From Colias croceus (taxonomy: Eukaryota > Arthropoda > Insecta > Lepidoptera > Pieridae): a DNA stretch of 64,000 nucleotides. Of this stretch, positions 34,572 to 48,900 are shown one piece after another; position 1 is the first letter of the stretch, and every line of letters begins with the position of its first letter. The notes below the pieces were generated by a model. The model made no database searches, was not told where the DNA came from, and saw nothing but the letters and a program-made list of their open reading frames with translations. The position numbers were made by a program, and so were the translations under genes. The stretch spans positions 4,154,001 through 4,218,000 of the forward strand of contig NC_059538.1 of assembly GCF_905220415.1 (NCBI RefSeq). The letters are read 5' to 3'.

Positions 34572-36735
34572 ATGAATATCAATACAGTGTCACAAAGTCT
34601 GTGTCGAATTTGCTTGAAGTTGGTTGAAGAAAAAGAACCAGTTATCAATTTATTTGTTGATACGAAAGAATCTAAAGAAATACTTAACACAATATACATT
34701 TGTTTTCAAATGATTTTAACTGAAGACAAGTATTTACCATCAATAATATGTTTTGATTGCATAAAAGAGTTAAACGCGGCTTACAGTTTTCGTCAAAAAT
34801 GTATTACATTCGAGGAGAGATTTGCCGTGTTGTCTAAACAATTTGAGGCAATTACTCCCAAGTGTGAGAGTCAAGAAATTAGAGAAGATGATTCACAAAA
34901 CGATACGTTGTTCATAGATTCTAACCAAGTCGATCATGGTATTTATTCCTTTCTTAGATCTTTAACTAAATCTCAAAATCAATAGATGATGATGAAATAA
35001 TAGATAATAAGATAATTGTTTTATTCATGCATGTGAGATGGTCATTTCTAATTCATACAGTTTTATTAATTTCATATTTTTTCATGTAAAGACATTATTT
35101 TCAAAAGTCAAAAATGTACATAGTTTGAATATTTTACATTCTATGGATGTCTTACTAAGAATATGACACTGCTACTTACTGCCAATAAGAATTAAGAACA
35201 CAGTATTGTTAAATGTGTTATCACTACATACAAAAAAAACAAAGTCACTTTCTCTGTCCCTTTGTACGCTTAAATCTTAAAACTACACAACGGATTTTGA
35301 TGCGGTTTTTTTTAATAGATAGAGTGATTCAAGAGGAAGGTTTTAGTATATAATTTATTAGGTTTTAGACAAAGCGGGCGAAGCCGCGGGCGGTAAGCTA
35401 GTATCTTATATATAAAAATGAATCGCAAAATGTGTTGGTAAGCGCATAACTCGAGAATGGCTGAACCGATTTCGATAATTCTTTTTTTATTATATTCCTT
35501 GAAGTACGAGGATGGTTCTTATGTAGAGAAAACGTAAACATGTACCACGGGCGAAGCTGGGGCGGACCGCTAGTAGAATATAAAATAAATAATTTGTTTT
35601 TGCAAAAATAGCCTGTGTGCTAGACATGTGTGTGCTGGTGCATCTTTTGATTGATCTCAACTAACTATGAATATAGCTGAGAATCGGCAGGTTACAAATG
35701 TTTTCAAGTAACCAACATTACAGATATAAAAATGTTTGATTTTTTTCATTTCAGACACTAAAGATGTGGATGTTACAAATAAGAATAATAAATACCAATG
35801 CACAATATGTAACAAGGTGCTTAAAACTGAAAGTTCATTATTAAAACACCATGAACAAATGCATAAGAAGCGAAAACATCCAGGCAAAGTTACAGGGTTT
35901 GGCACAGATAGGAGGTACCACTGTACAAGATGTTCCTATAGCACGCCTCACAGTCAAACCTTGGTAAATCATGTGCGTAGACATAATGGAGATAGGCCTT
36001 ATCATTGTGAGTGTGGGAAAACATTCACACAATCCTCAAGCCTCTCTGCACATCGAAAAACACATGACAATACTACATACTATACTTGCACTGTATGTGG
36101 AAAACAATTCAAACACGCTTTCACTTTGAAAAAGCATTCCCGTGTGCATGAAAATGCACAGTTTACTTGTAGCATATGCAAAAAGAAACTTAAATCACAT
36201 GAAAGCTTACAGAGCCATATGCACAGACATTATAATATAAGAAACTTCAATTGTGAGGATTGTGGTGATACATTTGTAACTTCATCAGAGCTGCTTAATC
36301 ATAGAAAGAAACATAACTCGGTCAAGAAAGTTGAATGTCATCTTTGTGGCTATAAGACACATACAAAGAAAAATTTAATTGTACATTTAAAAAGGTAAAT
36401 GTTCGATTTTGATGATTTTTATTTCAAACCAATATTTAAATATTATTATATGTTAATGATTTCATAGTAATTAATTTATTATTTCTCCTAGGCATGCCGG
36501 TGACAAGTCTTACAAATGTGATCAGTGCCATGTCACATTTTTTTCAAGTGGTGATGTTCAGCGACACCAACGCGTACACACAAGAGAAAAGCCCTTCACT
36601 TGCCCCATATGTGTCCAAAGGTTCACTTACAGTCCCAGCCTCAATAAACATATGCTCACAGTTCATAATATTAAGTACAAATGGGCAGATTTCAAGTGGA
36701 AAGAGTCAAGGATGTCTTTGAAAACTTCTGTGTAA
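34572..36735 (+). CDS. ZAD and C2H2 zinc-finger protein, probable transcription factor
   Basis: Exons 34572-34938, 35755-36394 and 36492-36735 give 416 aa. Residues about 9-85 are a ZAD (zinc-finger associated domain) with Cys11, Cys14, Cys60 and Cys63 (CRIC...CFDC), the dimerisation domain of a large insect-specific nuclear protein family. After a short linker come nine C2H2 fingers in a row, for example YQCTICNKVLKTESSLLKHH and FTCPICVQRFTYSPSLNKHM. The third finger has only one residue between its cysteines (HCECGKTF), where two are usual. Intron 1 holds two Helitron-like elements. I know no orthologue name; DNA binding is inferred from the fingers. Confidence 0.9.
35221..35401 (+). mobile_element. 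Helitron-like element in the intron of the ZAD gene
   Basis: Starts tcactacatacaaaaaaaac and ends gcgggcggtaagctag. It matches the reverse copy at 5201-5372 and is followed two bases later by a second element. Confidence 0.65.
35404..35573 (+). mobile_element. Helitron-like element, complete copy of the 1986 family
   Basis: Starts tcttatatataaaaatgaat and ends ggcggaccgctag. Almost identical to 1986-2152 and to the rejoined 2381-3130 copy, so the family was active recently. Confidence 0.65.
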
Positions 36736-37338
36736 ATAAAACAACATTTTGTATGATAATGCGTTTCATTTTATTAATACATTTCACATCATTATGGATT
36801 AATTAATCATTTAAATAAGTAAATTAAATTCATAATGTCTTATGCAGAAATACTCAAAGTATTATAAGTCTTCTATATCCTAGAAAATCTACTATTCATC
36901 CATTTATTTATGGGATGAAGCAAACATATAGGGTAGATATTATGTAGTCAAACAAATCATTCTATTTGATACCATTTCATTAAAATGTTTCACATTAACT
37001 ACTAAGTCTACAAAGTCTTATTATAAAATGGTGGCAGGTAAAATGATATAAAGCGAATAAATAAAAGTATGATCAATAATATGAATGAATGATTACAAAA
37101 TGAATAATGTACAGTTGGTTACTAATCAGAGTGGACCAGATTAATTCCAATTCAATAATCAAAACAAAAATATTGTCACATGAGACAGTCATTTATATTA
37201 AAATTATCCTTATATGGAAATTCAAGAATATCGAGATAATATAAAACATTGGGTTAATTCTTAAAATCTAGGTATAGTCCATGAAAGAGCTACTAAGCAG
37301 CTATTCTAAACACATAAGTAACCAATGTATACGAGATT
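36736..37338. other. Convergent 3' region of the ZAD gene and brahma
   Basis: AATAAA at about 36735 serves the zinc-finger gene. The rest is AT-rich 3' UTR of brahma. No other feature seen. Confidence 0.5.
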
Positions 37339-40300
37339 TTAATCTTCTTCATAATCCTCATCATCAGAGATGTATTTACGCGGTTTGCGTTTTCTGGGCG
37401 TCGCTTTGCTTTTTCCCTTCCCCAGTTTGATTTTCATCTTCACGGAGCGGTTTGATTCGCCGTCTGAGTCATCTTCATCTACATGAAAAAAGAAACCTCT
37501 TATTATATTATGTACGATTAAATAACACACATATTAAAGAAAAATAATGGAATTGTTTTCGAATTTTATGATATTCTTATTATTTGTTTGATTTATATTT
37601 TATAGTTTGTTCGCGCGTGACTGGTGATAATTTGAAAATAAATAATAACATAAAATGCTATTTAATTAATCCCAAATACGGCGGCCAAATATCGTTCCGC
37701 CGCAGCACAAAGAAATGATTTTCCAAATCCATGAAATCTATATTTTATTTATTGTTCATATATCTACGGAATTGAAATAATGATATTATTAATTTAGATA
37801 AAAATGCATTACTACAAGGCTATTATTATATAAATATTTTGACACATAACGGAAAGTTTTGTGAAGAATAAAAATTATAAACAAATATGTATCCATTGTA
37901 TGCTTCCATCAAATTGGGGAGAGGTATTAAGCGACATCATTTTCATTGCTGAAGACGGGTCTATAAATTAGCTGTCGGTAATTACCGACTAATTTGTACA
38001 GACTACCGGTACGGGTTTAAGAAAAAAAAATCCTACCTTTATCATTATCATCCGAGTCATCTGAATTGTGTCCGCTATCGTACCGTCGCCGTAACTCAAT
38101 GAACACGTTGCGCAAACGCACCGAGTCCTCGTATATCAGCGACGCCTCCTCGTTGTAAGTTTGAGCGTTCCCGCATAGCGTGAAGAAATCGCGTTCTAAG
38201 TCGGTTATATCGTTGTACTGAAATAAAATAATGTAATAAAGGGTATTGAATGGAATATTGTAGTTACGTTTCTTTTATCGCAAATTAAGACTTTTTGAAT
38301 ATGTCCAGCAGTGCACGTCCTACAAATGAGATGCTGTCGACTTTAAACAATTGAGCATTCTGATGGAAACTGATTGGGCATCAATACGGCTACAATAATT
38401 TAATGTGTTTACAATTATTCAGTAAAATTAATTGTGCAGGACACCATGCGATAAATTATTTCTGTACTTACCGACCTTTATTTTGTTTATTTACTATTTC
38501 TTAAAATTGGTCCTTCGAGTCGGATTATAATTAATATTTTAGTAAATTACCTTGCCATCCTCTATCCTATTCATAATCTTCTTGATGTCGAGTGGTTTCT
38601 TGATGACCTCATAGTAATCTGGCAGTTCTCTGCGCGATGGGAGCTTCATGAACGGCTCTGATAGCACCCGACCGTTACTGTGAATACAAATAAATATTTA
38701 TCACATTTGAAACGTGTTTTTAATATACAGTATAAAAAGTACGTAACAAGTATATGTTATTTGACATTAATTGCTTTAGAAAAAAATCCTAGGTTCTTAA
38801 ACATGTACCCTTAAAGTTTCATTACTATTCACACAAATAATAATTTTTCAACTTACTCATCAGTATGATCAATAACTTTCTTCATTAAGTTTTTCAAGCG
38901 CTTCTTTAGCTGATTAATTTCCGTTTTACTCTTTTTCTTGGACGAGCTTGGTACCTCTTCTTCATCCGAATCCTCTTGGCGTCTGTAAAAAATTTAATTG
39001 CATAAATGTTTAAAATATTACACAGAAAAAACGTTATAATTGTGACAGAACACTTGGTATAATTTCTTTAGTCTACCATCTGTGCCTACAATCTCAGCCT
39101 GTATCTATCTGCTATGTGCTTATCTTCTAACACTCTAACATGGCCACCTCGAGCCACTCCCTCTATGTGAGCGAGTCCCCCCTACAGCCAAAGTAGAGTA
39201 GTATAGAAAAAACGCACGTACCGTCTCTTACGTCCCTTCTTTCGCTTCTTATCCAGCACTTCATCGTCGTCATCGTCATCTTCCTCATCGTCAAATTCAT
39301 CATCAATCGCCTTGAGCCACTCCTTCTCTGTGAGCGAGTCTGTGTAGTCCACTTCTTTGCGTTGTCTAGTGCCACGGCCGAGCATCTCGTCCTCGTCCTG
39401 GTAGTTCCAGCCTTGCCCCTGTTGGAATTAATGTGTTCATAAAAAATAGTCTATTGTATTTCTTATATCAACTGACTGTTAATATAAGCGGCGGGGGCTT
39501 TGTCTGCGTCGTCAAAGAAAATTTCCGTAGGACTAAAATGTTTCATGATGGTAAAAATTCAAGATCAACAGATACAAAGAATAAATGCTCGGTTGCGTGA
39601 TTGCAATTCTTACTTGTTTATTAAATGATTAATAAATAAAGAAGAATTATAAAATTTAAGTTTAATTGTACGCGCTAATCTCGTGAACAGCTAGTTCTAA
39701 TTAAAAAAAAATTGTATCCATAATAATATATGTTTACTTCATATAGACAATCTGCATCTATATTCTATACACACCTTATTGCTCACAACTTCATCGTCCA
39801 CCTTGACCAGCCAATCAGGCAGTTCGGACTCCTCAATGAGCCGTGACTGCGTCTCCGTCTTCTTGCGCTCGAGGTCTATTTGCTTGAAGATCTCTAGCTC
39901 TTCTTCAGAACGAGCTATCATCTCGTTGATGAGATCGTCGTCAGGTACTTCGTTCTCTTCCTTTATAAAAGAGTAGAATATTGTAATTGGTAAAGTGTTT
40001 ATTGAAGATGTGATGTATGTGTGTATGTGATGTCTGGATATGGGATATGGAACATTTGTTTTTCACTCGTCAGGAACAATTATTTGGATTTAACATGCTA
40101 GTTATTTCGTAATTATATAATCAAGGTTATTTTTGTTATCTGTATTTTTTTTGGGTTTTAAATAAATCTTATTGTATTGTAAAGTATATTCTTATTATAT
40201 GAAATGATTGTTCATTTTGAAAGTTAAGATATTTAAAGGAAGCAAGCAGGAATAAATATCATTATTTACTTTATAAAACATTCAATGATACGAGTATAGT

Positions 40301-43300
40301 CTCGCTATAATTTTCAATGCAACAAACCTCTTCATCATCGCCATCTTGATGTAGAATACTTTGCAAGAATTGTTGTCGCTCAGAGCCAGTGGACTTCTGG
40401 TCGAACATACCAGCTTGGATAACTTTCTCGTCCATGTTTAACTTGTATCTGGAAATCAAAATAATTAATTATCAATAATTGTTGTATTTCGTACATTTTA
40501 TAGAAGGTAACGAGTTTAAAATTTTAACGTAAATTAATAACTCGGTATTGAATAAATTAGAGATGGCGAATAAAAACTTTTTAAAAATAAAGTTGATACA
40601 ATTCTTTACCTAGCTGCTGCTAAGATTCTTTCTTCCACAGAGTTAACCGTCATCAAACGCAATACTCTCACTTCGTTACGTTGACCGATACGATGAGCAC
40701 GATCTTGGGCTTGCAGATCCTAAAATAAGAATTGAAATGCATTCAGTTAATGAAATAAAGGTAAAATTAATCTGCTTGTCGGGTATAGTAGCATTTGCTT
40801 GGTTAAAGTAAACTAATTACGTATAATAATAGAAGCAGATAACAATGCAAATGAAAAGATGAAACACAGTTCAGTTAAATTTTATCCAGAAAGATATGTT
40901 AAGGAGTCAGTAAGAGTTTTAGCGAAACAAATAATTATTAAATTGCCTACCTGATGTGGATTCCAATCAGAGTCGAATATAATAACAGTGTCCGCGCTCT
41001 GCAAATTGAGACCGAGACCTCCCGCTCGCGTTGACAGCAAGAAGATGAAATATTCTGAATTAGCGTCGTTGAATTTCTTCAGCAGCTCACCACGGTCCTC
41101 CGCTTTTGTCATACCGTCCAATCTATAATAAAAAAATATTTTAACAGAAGTCTCTTTAACTTATTCAATTTCCCTATGCATTTTTATTCGGTCTTAAGCC
41201 TTATTAGTAGAACTAGAATATTTAGAAAGCATATTTCCAGAAACAATACAAGAATACAATAGTCTGCATTATTTTAATTCAAGTAGCAAATCTGCCATAA
41301 CATTATATTGTAATTGCAATAAATTTAGATGTTGGGGAACCTTATACTATTCCATTCAGTTATCGATTAGTCGGAATGAATAATATTGTGGGTATGTATT
41401 ACCTCAAATACTGGAACGCCCTCCACGACAGGTAGTCCTCTATGATGGTCATGCACTGCGTCATCTGACAGAACACGAGCACCCTGTGCCCCGTTTGCTT
41501 CAGTTTTGGTAAAATGCGGTCCAAGAGCTCGAACTTGCCAGACACTCGGTATAGATCCGGCCTAATGAAGTAAAAAAACGAAATTGGTAAATAATATCGG
41601 AATAACACCAGAAATTACGTACCAAATACTAAAAAATGAGACTATTTAAGATCGAAAAGATTCTTATAGTTTATGAGCACTAAATACAATATAAATCTAT
41701 ACTAATATTATAAAGCTGAAGAGTTTGTTTGTTTGAACGCACTAATCTCGGGAACTACTGGTCCGATTTGAAAAATTCTTTCGGTGTTAGATAGCCCATT
41801 TATTGAGGAAGGTTATAGGCTATATTTCATCACGCTACGGGCAACAGGAGTGGAGCCACGGGGGTGAAACCGCGCGGAGCAGCTAGTCCTTTATAAAAAA
41901 GTTAATACAATAAATAAACTTCTAACTAATCTTTGAAGTAAATAACACATTTATCAAATATTGTACACTATGCAGTATACACTTACCCAGACACAACCCC
42001 TCCACCGGTGCCCTTGTGGTCACAGAACTTCTCCTCAATGTGCGGGAACATGAACGGGTGGTTGCACAGTTTGCGCAGTTGCACAATGGTATTCATAAGT
42101 GCCTTGGCCCCGCCCTTGCCTTTGTTACCCTTTTCTGATCCATCAGTAAGTAAAACGCCCTTGGACTGCATGTGTCTAGAAGTAGGAAGAAAGATTAGGT
42201 TTTGTTTTAAGTTGATAGGAATGGTAAAAAATTTTGTTCTAAACATAATAAAACATTATTAAGCTATTGCATAGCTTCTATCGCGGGCCTTGAGCGCGGG
42301 GACCGAATCGAGAAATTCCGTAACGAAAAAACCTCACGCTCTCCACTCCGACGGTCGGTGTGGCTTGAAGGCATGGCATGCAATAGCTTTACCGCGGCAG
42401 TCCCCGAGTGCCACACGTCGTTTTTTTTTATTGCTATTTTTCCAAAAATGTTATGCAGAAAAAGAATCTAAAGGAAAGCGGACAAAAAATATAATAATGT
42501 AGGATCACAGGTCAAAGTCAAGATAATCTACACAAAAAATGTAATTATGTAAGAAACTCACTTATAAAGCACGCGTTGCAGGCCGCTCATATCGCACTTG
42601 ATGATGTACTCCACTTTATCAGGCAGCTGGCTCTCCACCTCTTTCTTCAATCGTCTCAACAAGAAAGGTCGCAGGACTTTGTGCAAACGACGGATGATAA
42701 GGATTGTTTCTTCTTCGTTCAGCTCCACCTGGTGGATGTTGTTTATATAGCTTTTGCATTCGCACTTTTCAATAACTTTTGATTATTACACTAATATAAA
42801 TATAGTGATAATGTCTTCAAACATTCCTATATAACAACTAGATACGCAATCAGCAACAAAATATCAATAAAAATATCTGGAGTTTACGTACCAACTATAA
42901 AAATCCGAAATGATGTTCTGAAATTTTTTCTGTGTATTTTTTTTACACATAACATTTTATCTACTACTATCACAACCAACCTTCTCTCCGGTAGTAGCAA
43001 ATGGCGCGTTGAACCACTGCTCAAAAGTCGAACAGCTCTTGAATATCGAAGGCAGCAGGAAGTTGAGCAGCGCCCACAGTTCAGGCAACTTGTTCTGTAG
43101 CGGTGTGCCCGTGAGCAACAAACGGTGTGGGGCTACATAGTGCGTGTTCAGCACTTGAGTCAGCTTGCAGTGGTGGTTCTTCATTCGGTGGCCCTCGTCG
43201 ATTATCATGTACTTCCATTGTAGCTGCAGGTGAGCGGTGGAAGTTTAGGTTTAGTTTTTTTTAATACAATTCAGTTTCATAAAAAAACAAATACACTTTG

Positions 43301-45928
43301 CCACAATAGGTATACGAATTTTGAAAAAACATTTGACTTTTAATGGGGACAAAATGTCGTAAAAAGTATAAGCGGCGGGACCGCGATGCTCTTCACTTTT
43401 ATAAAAAATAAAATTTATTTATTTATTGTATAATAAGATCTTTATGCAAAGCATGATATCACAAAGTACTATCTATTAACACCTAAACAAATATATATTA
43501 ATAAATAATTATACCTTAGCAAGGACGCCCTTATCCTTGATAACGTATTCGTAGGTAGTGAGCAGCACGTTGAACTTAGTGGAGCGCATCTGCGTCTGCA
43601 CGAGCCGGCGGGACTGCGGCGAGCCCTTGTACGACACCACTTGTACAGTCGGCGCCCATTTCTCGAACTCTAACACCCAGTTTGATAGTGTACTAAAAAT
43701 AAAATAATATTGAGTTCAGCGTTTGTTGTAAGATCGAGTAAAAATTACATAATAATTTCATTCAAATTTAATTCTCATAAAATCTTATGCATTAGAAGAT
43801 TAACTTTTTATAAACATGGAAAAACTATGCAAAAATAATTTAACACAACATTCATTTTTATTGATTGAATAGCTTTCTGGCCGTAGCTTCGCTCGCCTTC
43901 TGTTTGAACTAATAAAATTATATAATCCTTCCTCTTCAATCACTCTGTCTTTTAAAAAAAATCCAAAATCAAAATCTGTTGCGTAGTTTAAAAGATACAG
44001 ATTCACAGACAGTGAATAGCTATTTTGTTTTATTCAATGTACCTAGTGTATGTTTTATAAATAAAATTTTATATTTTTTTTATGAAATAAATCTGCTTAC
44101 CTTAAAGGTACGATTATAAGGAAAGGTCCATTGACTTTCTTCTTCTCCATGAGATAAGTGACCAAAGCAATTGTTTGGATTGTTTTCCCGAGACCCATCT
44201 CGTCAGCCAGAATGCCATTCAAGTTATTATTGAACAAAGACACCAACCATTCCAAACCCTACAACAATATAATTATAAGTTAAATAAAAATAATGAACTT
44301 ATAACCACTTTCTTTTAAATAATAAAATGTAACAAACCTTAATTTGATACTCTTTTAGTTTTCCATTCACCAAGATGCTTGCTTGCTCTGTAACTGATTC
44401 ATGAACTGTGTGAGCAATGCTGAAAGAAAAAAAGGGAAGGGAATAAATTGAGTGTTCACTGTTTATGAAAACGGTAAATTATAATAGTTTGCAACCATAA
44501 GTAGAACAATTATCGGGAAAAGCTACATAAAGAACCTTATGCTCGTAAAAAATGTATCGAATTACGCCTAAAAACAGCGACTCTTTGAGCCGGACGAATA
44601 CGTAAAACGGAGACAACTAGACATTGATTATAACATATCAAAGGCAACCTTAAAATAAAAAATTTTACTTTGAGCCTAATATTACCTATAGTACGTCTGT
44701 TCTTCCGTCTTGTACTCGTCATCTTCGACTTTGGCCTTCTTGATCATTTCCCGCGCTTTCTCCTCCTCGCTCTTCTCTTTGTCGCTCCTTTCGTCTTTGT
44801 GCTTGTCTCGCCTTCTTCTATGTTCTGAACGAAAATAATAAATATGTATAATATTAGATTATAATTTGATGTGTTTGTAATTTATATTTTATTCCTTGTG
44901 TATATTGCTTTAAAAATATTTTTTTTTCTATCTACTCAACACTATCTCAAAGAAAATCGCCATAAAATTGTTGATCCTACTGTGTTGGAGCCATTACTTA
45001 TTTGCACAAAAAGTCCCAACATTTCATAAGAAAATTAAGATTTTACCAAACATTTTATAAATAAAAAGAAACAATTTTTATATAAAATCCATATATTTAC
45101 CACCGTCGTCCTGGCTGTCGTCGCCCGAGTCGTCCGAGTCAGAGAGCACCTCCCAGCCGGGGTGCGACTCCATCCAGTCCTTCAGCTGCGACAGCAATGG
45201 CGCTTCTTCTCCTTTTAAAACCTAAAACAATACGATTCAATGTAATATTGAAGAAGAATAGTTGATTATTTTTATTTCATACCTTTAAATGCAATTTATA
45301 AAATTTTGAAAAGAAAAGACGATTGTTTGGAATCTGCCTACTGATAGATAGATAGATTTTATTTAATATTCTTTATTTTTTGTTGTATTTAGAATATTAT
45401 GAAATAAAGATATTATCATTTTTAATTGATTACTAATTGTTTTTTTTAACTGACTCCGCTGCCGTTTTTAGGCCTTTTCTAACATGTGACGCAGTACCTT
45501 TTAATGAGGGTATGCAATAGACTTTGAACATTACTACCACGAAATAAGGTGTTAATTTGAATGAATGTTTTAATGATATCTGTTTATGAGCAGTTATTTA
45601 TTATGTAGTATTTTATGATGTATCATTGTTATTCCCACTAGGGAGTACATTCTAACAGATTAAAAAAAAACTCAATCGAATTTAAAATACGTGTGTACTT
45701 CAGTTAACATTTACTTTTATTTATATTTTACTTTTAGATTGAGTTTAATAGATTTATATATAAAATTTGCTTGTCAGTTAAGAGAAATTCACAAACCTCG
45801 CCAGTCTTGGGATCCATGACGCTGACTCGCGAGTCGGACGTTTGTGAACTATCGTCCATTGCGTCGATTTCACCGCCCTCCAGTACCTTCTTTTTTCTTG
45901 ATTTCTGTTAAAAACGAATAAATAAAAT

Positions 45929-45965
<37 letters not shown>

Positions 45966-48900
45966 CTCGTTTATATTAATTAAGGATATAACTATATAAG
46001 CAATATTTATGATAAATAAGTATTAGTGCTGATTTACACAGGGTCAGTAGACACCCCCCCGTGGTCCAAGCCTTGTCGCGGCGGAGGGGCTCAGTAGCTT
46101 GGGGTGCAAGCCAGCACCTTGAGTGAAGCGAATATGGACCGAGCTGGTTGCTCTCTGTACCTCTCTTATTAGAAGAGTAAATAGGAGATGCATGGCGCTT
46201 TGGCGCGTGTCTGTGGCTCAAAGGGGCCAGCGGAGCTTTTGCTCGCAGGATGGCAGACAGGGCCGGGAGTTCTTCGGGACTGCGGGGAAGACAACCCCTA
46301 TAAAAATTACCCCAATCCTAAGTCAGTGACACTCGGCGAGAGGATGAATGGTCGGTGGGAATCCGGCAGATAGAGATGTCTCAGGGGAGCGCCCCCTGGT
46401 TAACAAAAAAAAAGCAAAAAAAAAAATGGAGGTCAATAAAACTAAAACTACTCCAGGAGGGTACCACCTCGCTTCGAGTGTGGAGAATCCCTCACGGGAC
46501 TGTCCCGACGGGACAGTACCGTCAGCCCCATCGTATTCTGGAGGGGGCACTGGCCGCCATATGGGTGATGCATCAGGCCCTAATGCTACTGAGAAACTGA
46601 CCACTGGCAAACGACTAACGGAGACCGATAAGCTTAGCGAAACGGAACGTGGGGTGGAGGCGCGCACCCAAACGGGGCGTGTTGAAACCAGAAGGAGGAA
46701 GACTGGACCCAGTGGGTTGTCCACGGCAACGTCCGTAGATAGTCTCATGACGGTCCAGTCATATGAGGAGGATAGACTGTGGGCCAAGCGAAAGCGGTCC
46801 TCTGGAGCGAGCTGCTCAGGCTCCTCCACGGAAGAAGGCCGAACGCGGCAGGCCAAGAAAGCCTCGAAAAGGGGCAAAGGGCGAGGGGCTGCAGCAGCGG
46901 GGTTCTGTGCAGGTACAGCCTCTGCAAGAAAGACCTTAGCGGACATGACAGCCGCTAGGAAGGCCTTGTCGCGCGTACGGAGGGAATCGGAGCTCGAGGC
47001 TAGCGAGGAAACGCAGGTCACCCGAGCCTCTCGAGCCGGTACCTCCCGCGCTGGAGAAACTGGGGACGGACGTCTTGCCGACGATTCTGCCGCGGCCCTC
47101 CAACGCCGTATAGAGGAGAGCCTGGATGCCATCGAGCAGGTGCGTGCAAAATCGACAAACCTAAGGGTGGCATTCAAACGTTCCCTCAAGGAAGCCTCGG
47201 ACACCATTCAAGAAGCGGCGGTGCTTCTTGCACAGCGTACTGCATCAGAGGAGACGCGGCAGCTGCAAGCTGCGAACACCCAGTTACAGGCGGAAATCGC
47301 GGGCCTCCGAAAAGAGATGGGAGAGCTTAGGGCTATCATAGGCACCGCACAGCCCATGCAAACGCGAGTGGACTCTGATCTGACCGCGGAGATTTTGCGG
47401 CAGGTCGGGGGAATGGTGGACGCCCGGTTAGAAGCGTTGGAGTTGCCTCCAAAAAGGTGTGTAAGGCCCCCATTGGCGGGGGATGGCAGGGTTGAGGGAA
47501 TGGCGGTTGGGCAAGCCCCAACCGAGGACTTTCCTCCTCTTCCGCCGCCAAAGCCCCCTAATGGGGCACCAGCGAAAGGTGCTGCTCCAGCAAAGGCGAG
47601 AAAACCGGAACAGCCTGCTGCGCAGCCTGCAAAACCGGGTCCAGCTGCAAAAGCCAAGGGGAAGGGCAAGGGGAAGGCTGCACGGCAGCCGGAAAAGACC
47701 AAGCCAGCTGACAAGGCTGTGCCCACCACTTCTTCTGCTCCCCAGTTCCAGCCACGGCTGGAGCAGGAATGGACGGTCGTCGGAAAGAAGGGCAAGGCGA
47801 AAAAGAAAAAGGGGCCGGCGCGAGTGCGCTCGAGGGCGCAGAGGTTGCGCAATCCTTCGTCCTCGGCTGTCGTTATTGCTCTGCAGCCAGGCGCAGTGGA
47901 GCAAGGCGTCACTATGCCTCTATAATGGCTGGATCACGCCAAAAGATTGATTTGGCGGAAATCGGTGTAGGTGCGCTGCGGTTCAAGCGTGCCGCGACTG
48001 GGGCAAGGATCTTAGAAGTCCCTGGTGCCGCAAGCTCGAAGGAGGCAGATGCTCTCGCTGCAAAGCTGCGGGAGATTTGGGACGAAGGCACCGTCAAGGT
48101 TTCCAGGCCGGTGAAATGCGCTGAAGTGCACATCATCGGCTTGGACGACTCGGCGGCTGTTGAAGATGTCGTGGCTGCGATTTCTCGGGCAGGAGAATGC
48201 CCTACAGAACACGTTAAGTGTAGTGGACTGCGCGTGGGCTCTCGCGGCTCGACTTCAGCCTGGGTGAGCTGCCCGATAGCCGCGGCAAAGAAGGTGGCAC
48301 AGGTAGGCCGTATCCAAGTAGGGTGGATCTCTGCAAGTGTCACGCTTGGCAAGGTGAAGCCACAGCGTTGCTTCCGCTGCCTAGAGGTGGGGCACGTAAG
48401 AGCCGAGTGCAATTCGCTCGTAGATAGGAGCAACGTCTGTTTCCGATGTGGAGAAACAGGCCACAAGGCCGGGGAATGTTCTGCCTCCGCCGCTCGCTGC
48501 GTTCTATGCTCCGAGGCCAAGCTACCGGCAGGCCATCGGCTCGGGGGCACAGCTTGCAAGGCTCCCAAGCGGAAAAGAGGAAATCGGGGACGCGATGGTC
48601 CAGGTACCGCGCCGTGTCCTTGTCCCGCGCCCGTCGAGGCGAATGTGATGGTTAGCGAAATGGAAACGCAGTAATGGCTCTACTCCATTTCCTCCAAGGC
48701 AATATCAACCACTGCGCCGGAGCCCAGGATCTTTTGCTCCAGAGTCTGGCGGAGTGGCAGATAGATGTGGCGGTGGTGGCTGAGCCCTATTTCGTACCGT
48801 CCCGGGACAACTGGGCGGCTGACTTGGATGGACTGGTGACGCTCGTAACGCAGGGCGGCACAGTAATGGAAAGGGTAGTCCGGCGGCGGGGTTGTGTCTC

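Noticed and set aside
46323..47207. 294-codon minus-strand ORF
   Set aside because: It lies antisense to LINE ORF1 in GC-rich DNA with few stop codons on any strand. Its composition (Ser/Arg/Pro/Leu) is what the complement of ORF1 would give. The same holds for 47208-47912 (-) and the ORFs antisense to ORF2.
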